Source: Sphingobacteriales bacterium (GTDB lineage Bacteria > Bacteroidota > Bacteroidia > Chitinophagales > JADIYW01). Taken from it: a DNA stretch of 64,000 nucleotides. The translations under genes and the position numbers were made by a program. The notes under the pieces are model-generated. The model did no database searches, was not told where the DNA came from, and saw only the letters and a program-made list of their open reading frames with translations. Within the stretch, counting starts at the first letter, position 1; every line of letters begins with the position of its first letter. Shown here piece by piece: positions 29,736 through 40,496 of this stretch. The stretch lies in assembly GCA_947460245.1 (NCBI GenBank), contig CANHGL010000009.1, positions 1 through 64,000 of the forward strand, in the 5' to 3' direction.

Positions 29736-30761
29736 TCATCGGGATTTAATGGCCATTCTTACCACTTCAAAATAATTTCTTTTAAGCAAACCAAACTTGT
29801 AAAACCCTCTTTCTTTTAGCATTTTGTGCATTTCCGGGGCGTTATAGGAGGGCATATTTTGAAGAAAGTGATGTTCTAAATGATAGTTTACATGCAAAGG
29901 AGCAAACAATAGACGTTCAATCAAATTAGCATAGGTAGTTCTCGTATTTTTATAGGGGTCATTGGTGTCTTCTACCACGCTGTGTTCTGCAATAGATCGT
30001 ATTCTGAGGCTAAAGTTAAAAGTGCTTAAATGAGCCCCAATCCATAGCAGGTATAAATAGGGGTGACCAATAAAGTTTAAGATTAGAATCATTGATGCAT
30101 TTACCAGAACAGGCCCTCTAAGGTTATAGAATGCATTCCTTAAAATAATTCTCCAGGGACGTTCTTCTTTAGGAATTTTTATAATCATATTTCCAAGATT
30201 ATACCGTATGATACCCGAATGCATGGCTAATAAACCTGTATCTGCTTTAATACCCGTTATTCCCAATAGGTCACGTATTAATTTACGAACCATGCCAGCC
30301 AACTTTGCAGGATATCCAATAACGAGATTGATATCCGGATCATCTGTAGTTCCTGTAGCAATATGGTGTTGAAAATGATAAGGACGATATTGCTCAACAT
30401 TATTAAAGATGGGATATGCTCCAAAAATATTACCGATAATAGTATTGAGTTTTTTAGATTTAAAAAGCGAGTAATGTGCTGTATCATGCATGATGATAGC
30501 ACAGCCAAGTTGTTTTCCTCCAAGTATAAACAAGGCAATAATTATGGTAAAGGGATTAGGGAAATACGCAACTAATGCAAAAGCTCCGATAATCCAACTC
30601 CAAATAGTAAGCACCTCCAATACTCCTTTCCAGTTTGATTTTTCGTGTAGTTTTTTGATTTCGTTTCTGCTAAGGTACTCTTGAATAATTTGCTTGTATT
30701 TCAACACCTGATGATTTTCAGGGTTAATATTGAATTCAAATTTATTATATGTCTTAGGCAT
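29736..30761 (-). CDS. Fatty acid desaturase family protein
   Basis: Histidine boxes HDTAHY, HFQHH, HYHLEHH. Confidence 0.91.
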   Translation of the reverse strand: MPKTYNKFEFNINPENHQVLKYKQIIQEYLSRNEIKKLHEKSNWKGVLEVLTIWSWIIGAFALVAYFPNPFTIIIALFILGGKQLGCAIIMHDTAHYSLFKSKKLNTIIGNIFGAYPIFNNVEQYRPYHFQHHIATGTTDDPDINLVIGYPAKLAGMVRKLIRDLLGITGIKADTGLLAMHSGIIRYNLGNMIIKIPKEERPWRIILRNAFYNLRGPVLVNASMILILNFIGHPYLYLLWIGAHLSTFNFSLRIRSIAEHSVVEDTNDPYKNTRTTYANLIERLLFAPLHVNYHLEHHFLQNMPSYNAPEMHKMLKERGFYKFGLLKRNYFEVVRMAIKSR

Positions 30762-30773
30762 TTGATAAAATCA

Positions 30774-31439
30774 TTAATTCAGGAAATCTTGCATAGCCAT
30801 GTAAGTTTCTTCTGCATGTAAATTTAAGCAAAAATGTCCGCCATTTATTTGGATATAATGCTGGTCGGGTGCTGCTACTACTCTGTCTTTTTTATCATGT
30901 ATTCTTAGAGGGTTAGGTAGGTCAGAGTGAATATAATCTTCCATATTCATTTCCATCATTAACCCTAGCTGGATATTAGAAAAATTTTTGAAATTATCCA
31001 TTACAGCCATCTGAATATTTTTATAGTTTTCATCTTTTATTTTATTCAACAAGAAATTTTTAAGAAAATTTGTTTTTAGCATACCACTGAGTGCAGCAAT
31101 TTGAGTAGCTCTTGGGAATTGTGGTAGAATATGAATGAGTTTTCCGGGATCGCTGAAGGAGGCAATCATACAAATCTCAGAACCTATTATTTCCCTAATT
31201 TGAAAAGAGAAATAACCACCCATTGAGTGGCCTATTAATTTATCGTTTTCCTGAATATTATAGTGTGTAATTAACTGTCTGCAAAATTGATTACGGGAGA
31301 TGAAAGGAAATGAAAATTTATGGAGAACAGGTCTGTAGTCGACGGTTATCAATTCGTAGTTTTTTAAGTATTGGGTGAGTTCCCTGAAACAAAAAGAATC
31401 TTCTCCAAAACCGGGTAACAAAAATAGTTTCTTTCTCAT
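30774..31439 (-). CDS. Alpha/beta hydrolase
   Basis: KLFLLPGFGEDSFCFRELTQYL, GHSMGGYFSF. Confidence 0.85.
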   Translation of the reverse strand: MRKKLFLLPGFGEDSFCFRELTQYLKNYELITVDYRPVLHKFSFPFISRNQFCRQLITHYNIQENDKLIGHSMGGYFSFQIREIIGSEICMIASFSDPGKLIHILPQFPRATQIAALSGMLKTNFLKNFLLNKIKDENYKNIQMAVMDNFKNFSNIQLGLMMEMNMEDYIHSDLPNPLRIHDKKDRVVAAPDQHYIQINGGHFCLNLHAEETYMAMQDFLN

Positions 31440-31508
31440 TTTTCAAAATTAGCAGACTTTTATGGTTTTTGTTACTTAAAACATAGTTTTAATCTGTATC
31501 AAATACTT

Positions 31509-31516
31509 TACTTTTG
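31509..31516 (+). promoter_or_regulatory. -7 element (TACTTTTG) of a Bacteroidota promoter upstream of aguA
   Basis: TAnnTTTG consensus immediately upstream of the ATG at 31521; -33 box is degenerate (TTTT). Confidence 0.4.
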
Positions 31517-31520
31517 CACT

Positions 31521-32588
31521 ATGAAGGACATACATTTACCGGCAGAATGGGCACCGCAAGATTTAATACAAGTTGCATTTCCCAGTATGGATTCAGATTG
31601 GAAGAACTATTGGGATCAGGTAATACCTTGTTATGTAAATATCTTAAAGGTTATAGCTTCTTATCAGCCTGTTTTGGTAGTATGTAATGATGCGGATGCA
31701 GTTCGTTACTATCTGAAGGATATAAACTCTTCAGCTATTTTTTTGGTAGAAGTTCCAATCAATGATACATGGACGAGAGACTATGGTGCTATTACTATTC
31801 AAACTAAAGAGGGTTTCAGGATTTCAGATTTCATATTCAATGGATGGGGGAATAAGTTTGTAGCTGATAAAGACGATAAAGTAAGTAGTTTTCTTTTTGA
31901 TCTAGGCATTTTCAATACTTCAGATTATAAGCAGATAGATTTGGTTTTGGAAGGAGGAAGTATAGAAAGTGATGGTCGCGGCACTTTGCTTACCACTACT
32001 AATTGTTTGCTCACAACTACCCGTAATCCTCACTTAAGCCAACAGCAGATAGAGGAGAAACTAAAAAATACTTTTGGTTTAGATAGCGTTTTGTGGTTGG
32101 AGAATGGTCATCTGGAAGGCGACGATACAGATGCACATGTTGACACTTTAGCTCGTTTCTGCGATGCAGATTCTATTGCATACGTTCAATGTGCAGATGT
32201 TAACGATGCTCATTACATAGGTTTGAAAAAGATGGAAGAGGAGTTGAAACAATTTAAAACATTGTCAGGTCAGTTCTATCGTTTAATTCCCCTGCCAATG
32301 GCAGAACCTGTTTTTGCCCCAGATGATGGACGCAGATTGCCTGCTACTTATGCCAATTTTTTAATCATGAATGAAGTGGTTTTATTGCCTGTATACAATT
32401 GTTCTTCTGATATATTGGCGCTTCAGCAAGTTCAAAAAGCATTTCCTAATAAAAAAATAGAATCTGTAGATTGCAGTGCATTGATTTTACAGCACGGTTC
32501 TTTGCATTGTATGACGATGCAATTTCCTAAAGGAAGTATTAACTGGGATGTACTGCGTAAATTTTCATTAGATTCATATTTACCTTAG
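31521..32588 (+). CDS. aguA: Agmatine deiminase family protein
   Basis: LPAEWAPQDLIQVAFPS, NDTWTRDYGAI, LEGGSIESDGRGTLLTTTNCLL, LENGHLEGDDTDAHVDTLARF. Confidence 0.94.
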   Translation: MKDIHLPAEWAPQDLIQVAFPSMDSDWKNYWDQVIPCYVNILKVIASYQPVLVVCNDADAVRYYLKDINSSAIFLVEVPINDTWTRDYGAITIQTKEGFRISDFIFNGWGNKFVADKDDKVSSFLFDLGIFNTSDYKQIDLVLEGGSIESDGRGTLLTTTNCLLTTTRNPHLSQQQIEEKLKNTFGLDSVLWLENGHLEGDDTDAHVDTLARFCDADSIAYVQCADVNDAHYIGLKKMEEELKQFKTLSGQFYRLIPLPMAEPVFAPDDGRRLPATYANFLIMNEVVLLPVYNCSSDILALQQVQKAFPNKKIESVDCSALILQHGSLHCMTMQFPKGSINWDVLRKFSLDSYLP

Positions 32589-32624
32589 ATTTTTTTTATA
32601 AAGTATAAATAGAAAACAATTAAT

Positions 32625-33500
32625 ATGAAAATCGGGATAGTGCAACAGTCTAATGGTATAGACAAGCATGCAAATATTAAGAAGTCGTTGGAGGCTATTA
32701 AAGCATGTAAACAAAACGGGGCTCAGCTGGTAGTACTACAAGAGCTTCATTGTGGTATTTACTTTTGTCAGGCAGAAGATACTACCATGTTTGATATGGC
32801 GGAAACATTTCCCGGAGAGTCTTTCGAAGTTTTTGGAAATGCTGCAAAAGAGCATGATATAGTATTAGTGACTTCACTCTTTGAGAAAAGAGCTCCGGGT
32901 ATTTATCACAATACTGCAGTTGTTTTTGAGCGGGATGGATCTGTTGCTGGTAAATACAGAAAAATGCATATACCCGATGATCCAGCTTACTACGAAAAAT
33001 TTTATTTTACACCCGGAGATCTTGGATTTAAGCCTATTCAGACTTCATTGGGTAAGTTGGGCGTATTAGTTTGTTGGGATCAATGGTATCCGGAGGCGGC
33101 ACGTCTAATGGCTTTAAATGGTGCTGAACTTCTTATTTATCCAACTGCAATTGGCTGGGAATCATCTGACCTACAGGAAGAAAAAGATAGACAGTTTGAT
33201 GCGTGGCAAACTGTACAGCGCGGACATGCCGTAGCTAATGGTTTGCCTGTTATTGCGGTGAACAGGGTAGGCCATGAGGCAGATTGGACTGGTGTTACCG
33301 GAGGTATAGAGTTCTGGGGACAGAGTTTTGTTGCCGGCCCTCAGGGTGAATTATTATATGTTGCCCCAAAAGATAAAGAAGTCAATCAGGTAATTGATAT
33401 CGATTCTAAACGCACAGAAGATGTTCGACGTATATGGCCGTTCTTACGTGATCGCAGAATAGATGCTTATAGTGATATTCTTAAGCGGTATGTCGACTAA
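32625..33500 (+). CDS. aguB: N-carbamoylputrescine amidase (carbon-nitrogen hydrolase)
   Basis: LVVLQELHCGIYFCQ, KYRKMHIPD, LGVLVCWDQWYPEAARLMALNGAELLIYPTAIG; adjacent to aguA. Confidence 0.93.
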   Translation: MKIGIVQQSNGIDKHANIKKSLEAIKACKQNGAQLVVLQELHCGIYFCQAEDTTMFDMAETFPGESFEVFGNAAKEHDIVLVTSLFEKRAPGIYHNTAVVFERDGSVAGKYRKMHIPDDPAYYEKFYFTPGDLGFKPIQTSLGKLGVLVCWDQWYPEAARLMALNGAELLIYPTAIGWESSDLQEEKDRQFDAWQTVQRGHAVANGLPVIAVNRVGHEADWTGVTGGIEFWGQSFVAGPQGELLYVAPKDKEVNQVIDIDSKRTEDVRRIWPFLRDRRIDAYSDILKRYVD

Positions 33501-35662
33501 TCCTTATAGAATTTTTTCTGTTGATTGGCATGGTCAATTATAATTTGTGCGGGTTTAAATCGAGCTCCAAATTTATCTTCCAGTGATTTTAAAGTATCAA
33601 CAGTTTTCTGTGCACCTAGTGTATCCATATATCGGAACGGTCCGCCTCTGAAAGGAGGGAAGCCTAATCCAAAGATTGCGCCAATATCTCCATCTAATGG
33701 GTTTTCAATAATATTCTCTTGTAGACATAGTGCAGCTTCATTGACCATCATCATTCCACATCGCATCTGGATTTCTTCTGCATCAATTTTCTTTCTGGAT
33801 TTTCCTCCATAGAAATTATAAATATTATCGTCTACTTGTCCGTGTACCTTCTTTCCTTTTTCATCGTACTTATAGAACCCTTTATTATTTTTTCTTCCTT
33901 TGTAGCCGGCTTTGGAGATTTCCAATAAAGTCTTACTTACTTTAAAATCAGGTCTTGTCTTCAGTAGGTCCTCCATCAATTCACCACTCATAATATGTGC
34001 ACCCACATCGATACCCACTTCATCAGATAAGGTGATTGGTCCGACAGGATATCCAAAGAGATTCATTTCTCTGTCTATTTGTAATATATCGCCTCCTTCT
34101 TCCAATAATAGTTGTGCTTCATTCATCAATGGTGCAAGGATGCGGGTAGTATAAAATCCTGGACCATCATGCACTACGATACAAATTTTTCCTTGACGCA
34201 CGCCTACATCATAACAGGTAGAGACAACCCAATCTGCAGTTTTATCTGTTTTTATAATTTCTAACAATGGCATTTTTGTAACAGGAGAGAAGTAATGCAT
34301 ACCAATTACCAACTCTGGATGTTTGGCGTTTGCAGCAATAGCACTGATTGGCAAAGCTGAGGTGTTGCTTGCAAAAATAGTATCTGGTTTTGCATTTGCT
34401 TCTACGTCAGCCAGTATCCTTCTTTTTAGTTGTAAATCTTCAAATACAGCTTCTATAATGATTTCTTGTTTATTTAAATCTTTGTAATCTAAACTCCCTG
34501 AAAGCATCGCCATTTTTTCTTCTAATTCTATTCTGCTTAATGCCTTCTTTTTTACTTTTTTACTATAATCCTTGTAAATAGATTGATAAGCAGAAGATAC
34601 CATCTCTTGATTAATATCTTTTAATAGTACCTGCATTCCTCCATCAATGGATACTTCTGCAATACCTGCACCCATAAATCCTGCACCTATCATCCCCATT
34701 CGTTGAACAGGTTTCACTTTATCCTTACCATATGGATTTTTCTTCTTTTCTGTCATCGCAAAGAAGATGTTAATTAATTGTCTGGATACAGGAGAGAGAA
34801 TTAACTCTTCGAATTTTTCAACTTCTGCCTGTAAGCCTTTCTCGAAACCATTATTCCAACCCGCTTTAACACATTCTATAATTTTGTAGGGAGCTGGGTA
34901 ATTACCATGTGCTTGTTTATCGACCATTTTTTTTGCCTGGTCAAAAACAATATTATTTACGAAGGGTGCTTCTAAAAGTATATTCGTAACTGATTTTTGT
35001 AGCCTCCCAAAACTTATTGGATTTCTTTTTCTTTCAATAGGTTGTTTTATTAATTCCAGTGCCATTTTTTGAGCTGCATTTTGTAAGGAAGAAACATGAA
35101 CAACTTTATCTACTAATCCCAATTTTAATGCAGGATATGGGAAAACATTCTTTCCTGTAAGCATCATATCTAATGCGCTCTGTAGGCCTACCAAACGAGG
35201 CAATCGTTGTGTGCCACCACCGCCGGGAAGTAAGCCAAGCTTTACCTCAGGAAGGGCTAGTTTGGTAGATTTATCATTGCTGCAAATACGTGCCTGACAA
35301 GCCATAGCAATCTCTAATCCTGCACCTAAACAATTGCCGTGTATTGCAGCGACAATTGGTTTTTTAGAGGATTCTATATTGTTTAAAATCTGATGCCCTT
35401 TTTCCGCAATAGGTTTCCAGTCACCCGGCTTTTGTATTTTCTGAAAAGCTTCTATATCTGCGCCGGCAATAAAATCTTTTTTCTTGCTGGTTAAGATAAA
35501 TGCTTTTATGCTGTCATCTTTATCCAGTTCGCTGAATACTTCTTCAAACAATCCAATTAAATCAGGTCCGATTTTATTAATCTTTTCGTTTTTCTGATCC
35601 ATCCAGATAGTGCAAATACCATTTGCATTTCTTTCGATAGAGATATAGTCTTCTCTTTTCAT
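33497..35662 (-). CDS. fadJ: 3-hydroxyacyl-CoA dehydrogenase / enoyl-CoA hydratase (FadJ-type multifunctional beta-oxidation enzyme)
   Basis: N-terminal crotonase (FIAGADIEAFQ) plus NAD-binding GMIGAGFMGAGIAEVS and HAD C-terminal domains. Confidence 0.92.
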   Translation of the reverse strand: MKREDYISIERNANGICTIWMDQKNEKINKIGPDLIGLFEEVFSELDKDDSIKAFILTSKKKDFIAGADIEAFQKIQKPGDWKPIAEKGHQILNNIESSKKPIVAAIHGNCLGAGLEIAMACQARICSNDKSTKLALPEVKLGLLPGGGGTQRLPRLVGLQSALDMMLTGKNVFPYPALKLGLVDKVVHVSSLQNAAQKMALELIKQPIERKRNPISFGRLQKSVTNILLEAPFVNNIVFDQAKKMVDKQAHGNYPAPYKIIECVKAGWNNGFEKGLQAEVEKFEELILSPVSRQLINIFFAMTEKKKNPYGKDKVKPVQRMGMIGAGFMGAGIAEVSIDGGMQVLLKDINQEMVSSAYQSIYKDYSKKVKKKALSRIELEEKMAMLSGSLDYKDLNKQEIIIEAVFEDLQLKRRILADVEANAKPDTIFASNTSALPISAIAANAKHPELVIGMHYFSPVTKMPLLEIIKTDKTADWVVSTCYDVGVRQGKICIVVHDGPGFYTTRILAPLMNEAQLLLEEGGDILQIDREMNLFGYPVGPITLSDEVGIDVGAHIMSGELMEDLLKTRPDFKVSKTLLEISKAGYKGRKNNKGFYKYDEKGKKVHGQVDDNIYNFYGGKSRKKIDAEEIQMRCGMMMVNEAALCLQENIIENPLDGDIGAIFGLGFPPFRGGPFRYMDTLGAQKTVDTLKSLEDKFGARFKPAQIIIDHANQQKKFYKD

Positions 35663-35699
35663 AGTCTGAGTTTAAATTCTTGGCTCTGGCCTGAAATTA

Positions 35700-36980
35700 T
35701 TATACGTTGTAGTTTTTGATAATCATGGCATGTCCGTGTGCACCTGCAGCACAGGCAGCTAATAAGGCGTATTTTTTGCCATCATGTTGTAATCTGTTAG
35801 CAGCCATGGTTAGCAACCTGCCACCTGTAGCACCGAATGGATGACCTATAGATAAGCTGCCACCCCACTGATTGATTTTTTCCATGGGGATTCTCCCAAC
35901 AGCCTTTTCTAAACCTAATTGTTTTTTGCACCATTCGTCTGAAGCAAGTGCATTAAGATTAGCTAATACCTGGCCGGCAAATGCTTCATGGATTTCAAAT
36001 ACATCGATGTCTTCTAATTTAAGTCCTGTTCTTTTTAAAACATCAGCAATTGCATATGCCGGACCCAATAATAATTCTTCATATAGATCTGCTCCGGTAA
36101 ATGAGTAGTCTACAATTTCAGCCTTAGGCTTTAATCCCAGTGCTTTAGCTTTATCTTCTGAGGTTAATAGTACTGCAGTTGCTCCATCCGTTAAGAAGGA
36201 TGCATTTGCAGCTGTTATTGTCCCAACATATTTGTCGAATGCAGGCTTTAAATTAGCCATTTTTTCAACAGTTGAATCACCACGAACGCCATTGTCTTTG
36301 GTAATACTTGTAAACTTAGGTGGCAGCATAACAGGAATAATATCGTACATTAATCCAGCTTCAAATGCTTTTGCAGCATTCTGATGAGATGCAGCAGCAA
36401 ATTCGTCTTGTTCTTGTCGCTTTACTCCAAATTTTTGTGCGAGTATTTCACAATCCTGCCCCATAGTTCTACCTGTGATAAATTCAGAAACAGATGGTCT
36501 GTCTGGTAAGAAGTCCCCAGGTCTTAATGTAGTTGCAAATTTTACAAATTCCAGAGGAGTACTTAATTTCTGTGCCATAAAGAGTTTCTTACGCATCTGC
36601 TTGGTATATCCTATAGGTGTATCTGAAGTATTTTCGGTACCGCCAGATACAATAACATCTGCTCTGCCCAACTGAATACTGTCTACTGCATTTGCAATAG
36701 CCTGGTTGGCAGAAATACAAGCTTGCTTTACGGTATTTGCCGGCGCTTTTACTGGTATGCCGGCAGTTACAGCAGCTTCTCTCGCTACGTTTTCTGTACG
36801 TACATTAGAAATAACATTTCCAAGAATAACCCGATCTATTTCTTTTGGATCTATGCCTGTCTTATCTAAAAGTCCTTTTATTGCAAACTGCCCAAGCTGA
36901 TAGGACATTAAGTCCATGTAATCGGTTCCCGATTTAAGAAATGGCGTTCTGACGCCATCGATAAAAACTACTTTTTTCAT
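35700..36980 (-). CDS. Acetyl-CoA C-acyltransferase (thiolase, FadI-like)
   Basis: KQACISANQAIANAVDSI active Cys region; NQWGGSLSIGHPFGATGGR and CAAGAHGHAMI motifs. Confidence 0.93.
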   Translation of the reverse strand: MKKVVFIDGVRTPFLKSGTDYMDLMSYQLGQFAIKGLLDKTGIDPKEIDRVILGNVISNVRTENVAREAAVTAGIPVKAPANTVKQACISANQAIANAVDSIQLGRADVIVSGGTENTSDTPIGYTKQMRKKLFMAQKLSTPLEFVKFATTLRPGDFLPDRPSVSEFITGRTMGQDCEILAQKFGVKRQEQDEFAAASHQNAAKAFEAGLMYDIIPVMLPPKFTSITKDNGVRGDSTVEKMANLKPAFDKYVGTITAANASFLTDGATAVLLTSEDKAKALGLKPKAEIVDYSFTGADLYEELLLGPAYAIADVLKRTGLKLEDIDVFEIHEAFAGQVLANLNALASDEWCKKQLGLEKAVGRIPMEKINQWGGSLSIGHPFGATGGRLLTMAANRLQHDGKKYALLAACAAGAHGHAMIIKNYNV

Positions 36981-37153
36981 ATTCTGTTTTTTTGAACAAT
37001 GCAGCTAATAATATAGCTATATCTGCTACCAAAGATAGGAACTATAGCATGCATGCATTGTAAATTATTTGTTACTAATCAAATTTAGGTAAATTTATTA
37101 GCTTATGAAAAGAAGAATATTTGATAGGTTTGTGGTTCATTAAAAATAGAGAT

Positions 37154-37972
37154 ATGATTTATAAGGATAAAACCGTTTTTATTTCAGGAGGAACTCGCGG
37201 AATTGGACATGCAATAGGTTTAAAGCTGGCTAGTGAAGGTGCTAATGTTGTCATTGCTGCTAAGACTACAGAGCCACATCCAAAACTACCGGGTACTATC
37301 TATAGTGCAGCAGAAGATATGGATAGAGCAGGTGGAAAGGGTCTGGCGGTGAAGTGTGATATTCGAAATGAAGAAGAGGTAGACGCTGCTGTAAAGAAGG
37401 CCGTTGATACGTTTGGAGGAATTGATATCCTTATTAATAATGCTTCTGCTATAAATCTTTCTCCTACCTTACAATTGGAGATGAAACGATATGATTTGAT
37501 GCAAGGAATAAATACACGCGGTACATTTCTTTGCGCTCAGAAGTGTATTCCTTTTTTATTAAAATCGGAGAATCCTCATATATTGATGCTCTCGCCTCCA
37601 TTGTCTTCAATTCAAGAACGCTGGTTTGCACCGCATTTGGGATATTCTATTGCAAAGTTTGGAATGAGTCTTTGTGTATTGGGTCTTACAGGAGAATATC
37701 GTGGAAAAATTGCTGTCAATGCTTTATGGCCAAGAACTACCATTGCGACGGCGGCAGTTCAAAATCTTTTAGGTGGAGATAGTATTATGAATACTTCCCG
37801 TAAGCCTGAGATTATGGCAGATGCAGCTTATTTCATATTAAAACGTGATGCTCGCAGCAATACAGGTAATTTCTTTATTGATGATGAAGTATTGAATAAT
37901 GAGGGTATTTTAGATTTGGAGATATATTCAGTAAAACCAGGCCAACAGCTTACACCTGATTTCTTTGTGTAA
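37154..37972 (+). CDS. SDR-family oxidoreductase (HSDL2-like); start refined from 37121
   Basis: MIYKDKTVFISGGTRGIGHAIGLKLASEGANVVIAAKTTEPHPKLPGTIYSAAEDM; NNASAINL. Confidence 0.87.
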   Translation: MIYKDKTVFISGGTRGIGHAIGLKLASEGANVVIAAKTTEPHPKLPGTIYSAAEDMDRAGGKGLAVKCDIRNEEEVDAAVKKAVDTFGGIDILINNASAINLSPTLQLEMKRYDLMQGINTRGTFLCAQKCIPFLLKSENPHILMLSPPLSSIQERWFAPHLGYSIAKFGMSLCVLGLTGEYRGKIAVNALWPRTTIATAAVQNLLGGDSIMNTSRKPEIMADAAYFILKRDARSNTGNFFIDDEVLNNEGILDLEIYSVKPGQQLTPDFFV

Positions 37973-38007
37973 TAAGGTTTTTTCATTTTTCTATAGGGTA
38001 TCGATTT

Positions 38008-38826
38008 ATGGCTGTTCGGAAATTTAATTATGAATTTGACGGCGTAAGCTATTATAGGTTTAGTATTTACCGTTTAGGAAATAATATTCAAACGGTTTAT
38101 GCTTTTATTTTGGACGACTTGTTAATTGATACGGCCCAAAGGTTTAACAGAGAGAATATACTTCAGGTTGCTAAAGAAAAGGCTGTACAAAAGATTTTAC
38201 TCACTCATCATCATGAAGATCATTCCGGAAATATTTCTTTTTTAATGAAAGAACTGGGTGCTAATGCATATGGCCATCCTTTAGCTGTTTCAATTCTGAA
38301 AGAGGGATATAAAATGTCTCCACTTGGGAAATTAATAAACGGAGAGGTAGAAAGCGCAGTACTTATTCCATTACAGGAGTTTGAAGTTGTGGAGACAGTA
38401 AATTACAGGTTAAAACCCGTTTTTACACCTGGACATACAGACGATCATTATTGTTATTATGAGCAGGATAAAGGTTGGTTGTTTTCCGGTGATTTGTATG
38501 TTGCCGATAAAATAAAATATTTTTCAATCGGTGAGCGTCTATTTGATCAGATGGAATCCTTGAGAAAATTATTGCTTTTAGATTTTGATGTTTTGTTTTG
38601 CTCGCATAATCCTAAAGTTGAAAATGGCAAGCAACGATTGCAAAATAAACTTCAATTTTTTGAAGATTTTTCCGGACAGGCGATTAAGTTTCATCAGCAA
38701 GGAAATACGCCACAACAGATATTTAATCTAATGGGAATGCGGGAACATCATTTCAATAAAGCCATCACATTAGGTAATTTCTCTGCTGAGAATATGCTGC
38801 TTTCGGTATTGAGAGAATTAGGATAA
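38008..38826 (+). CDS. MBL-fold metallo-hydrolase (LACTB2-like)
   Basis: ILLTHHHEDHSGN, FTPGHTDDHYCYY, LFSGDLYV. Confidence 0.9.
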   Translation: MAVRKFNYEFDGVSYYRFSIYRLGNNIQTVYAFILDDLLIDTAQRFNRENILQVAKEKAVQKILLTHHHEDHSGNISFLMKELGANAYGHPLAVSILKEGYKMSPLGKLINGEVESAVLIPLQEFEVVETVNYRLKPVFTPGHTDDHYCYYEQDKGWLFSGDLYVADKIKYFSIGERLFDQMESLRKLLLLDFDVLFCSHNPKVENGKQRLQNKLQFFEDFSGQAIKFHQQGNTPQQIFNLMGMREHHFNKAITLGNFSAENMLLSVLRELG

Positions 38827-38827
38827 G

Positions 38828-40039
38828 TTAGAAGTCTGCGCTTAGCAGTAATTCCAAGTCAGTAAACTTAAGATCAAATTTTTTTGCAATAAACTCCTTT
38901 GTTAGTGCACCTTTATATAAATAGGTTCCATGCAGAATCCCCATATCTTGTTTTAATAATACTTCTATACCTCCTAAGTCTGCAGCGCCCTTTAAAATGG
39001 GGGTCAACACATTACTTAGTGAATAGCTGGCTGTTCTGGAGACATTTGAGGCTATATTAGGAACACAATAATGAATAACATCATGCTTGGTGTATATGGG
39101 CTGATCGTGATTGGTTACTTTTGAAGTTTCAAAGCAACCTCCATGATCTATGGCAACGTCAATAATTACGGCCCCTTTTTTCATTGAGCGAACCATGTCT
39201 TCTGTTATGACACATGGAGTCTTACCATTTTTAGGTTTTAATGCTCCAATAACAACATGAGCCCGAGAAATATTTTTCATAATATTTATAGGATCCAATA
39301 CAGAGGTATAAATTTTACTCCCAACATCACTTTGTAATTTGGAAAGTCGGAATAAATTATCGTCAAAAACCTGAACAGACGCGCCCAGGGCTATAGCTGC
39401 TCTTGCGGCGGTTTCTCCTACTGTTCCTGCGCCTAGTATCATTACTTTAGCAGGTGGTTGACCAGCTATGCCACCCAGAAGTATACCTTTTCCATACTCA
39501 TTACTCAAATACTTTGCTGCAGTAAGTATTGCATAGCTACCTGCAATTTCACTCATACTGCGCACAAATGGATAGCTATTGTAAGGGCCTTTCACATATT
39601 CGTAAGCAATGGCGGTAATTCTCTTCTCCATCATGCTCTTTATCATATGTTTGGTCTGATTGGGCAATAGGATTGGAGAGATTATAATCTGGTTAGAGTG
39701 CAACAAAGAAATCTCGCCTGAATTTATGGGGCCTGATTTTAATATAGCATCTGCCTTAAAGACATCTTCTTTAGTGAAAACAATATCTGCACCTGCTTCC
39801 AAATATTGCTCATTGGTAAAGCTGGATTGTTCCCCAGCATCTTTTTCAATGGCAATCCGGAAACCATAGTTTACTAATGCAGCTACTGAGTTTGGCGTTA
39901 GTGGTACTCTTTTTTCCTGATAATCAGTTTCTTTGGGAATGCCAATAAATAATGATTTTTTATTGGATTTGATATCTGCCAGAACCTCTTTGGTATACAA
40001 GGCGTAATCTGATTTTATTTTTCCGATGATAGACTCCAT
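38828..40039 (-). CDS. ald: Alanine dehydrogenase
   Basis: GIPKETDYQEKRVPLTPNSVAALV, VMILGAGTVGETAARAAIALGASVQVFD, IDVAIDHGGCFETS. Confidence 0.93.
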   Translation of the reverse strand: MESIIGKIKSDYALYTKEVLADIKSNKKSLFIGIPKETDYQEKRVPLTPNSVAALVNYGFRIAIEKDAGEQSSFTNEQYLEAGADIVFTKEDVFKADAILKSGPINSGEISLLHSNQIIISPILLPNQTKHMIKSMMEKRITAIAYEYVKGPYNSYPFVRSMSEIAGSYAILTAAKYLSNEYGKGILLGGIAGQPPAKVMILGAGTVGETAARAAIALGASVQVFDDNLFRLSKLQSDVGSKIYTSVLDPINIMKNISRAHVVIGALKPKNGKTPCVITEDMVRSMKKGAVIIDVAIDHGGCFETSKVTNHDQPIYTKHDVIHYCVPNIASNVSRTASYSLSNVLTPILKGAADLGGIEVLLKQDMGILHGTYLYKGALTKEFIAKKFDLKFTDLELLLSADF

Positions 40040-40073
40040 GGTGCTTAATTTTTTAAAGCGAGCACCCTATAGA

Positions 40074-40490
40074 TTAATGGTTGCTGACTATTTCAATTCG
40101 CCTGAGCTCATCAAATTTAGTAATTTTTATCTTAATATGTTCTTTAGGCAGCATGGATTCAAAATTATCAGGCCATTCTATAAAACAAAGAGAAGAGGAG
40201 AAAAGGTATTCTTCCAATCCAATGTCCAGGGCTTCTTCAATAGATTTTAGGCGATATAAATCGATATGGTAAAGGGGTTTTCCATCAAAATGATATTCAT
40301 TTATAATGGGGTAGGTGGGGCTGGATATGCTTTCAGATAGTGCTAGTTTTTCTCCTATATGTTTGATTAAAGTTGTTTTTCCAGCAGCAAGGTCACCATA
40401 AAAGCAAAAGACAGAATGTTTTTCTGTAAGTAAAATAATTTCATCAGCAATGGCAGGTAGTTCTCTAAGTCCGATATCCTCAAAAATCAT
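40074..40490 (-). CDS. tsaE: tRNA threonylcarbamoyladenosine biosynthesis ATPase TsaE
   Basis: CFYGDLAAGKTTLIKHIGEKL, SPTYPIINEY, LYHIDLYRL, FIEWPDN. Confidence 0.94.
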   Translation of the reverse strand: MIFEDIGLRELPAIADEIILLTEKHSVFCFYGDLAAGKTTLIKHIGEKLALSESISSPTYPIINEYHFDGKPLYHIDLYRLKSIEEALDIGLEEYLFSSSLCFIEWPDNFESMLPKEHIKIKITKFDELRRIEIVSNH

Positions 40491-40496
40491 GTTTGC

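Noticed and set aside
33525-33812. 95-aa plus-strand ORF antisense to fadJ
   Set aside because: Shadow ORF of a conserved enzyme; no start-site or domain evidence.
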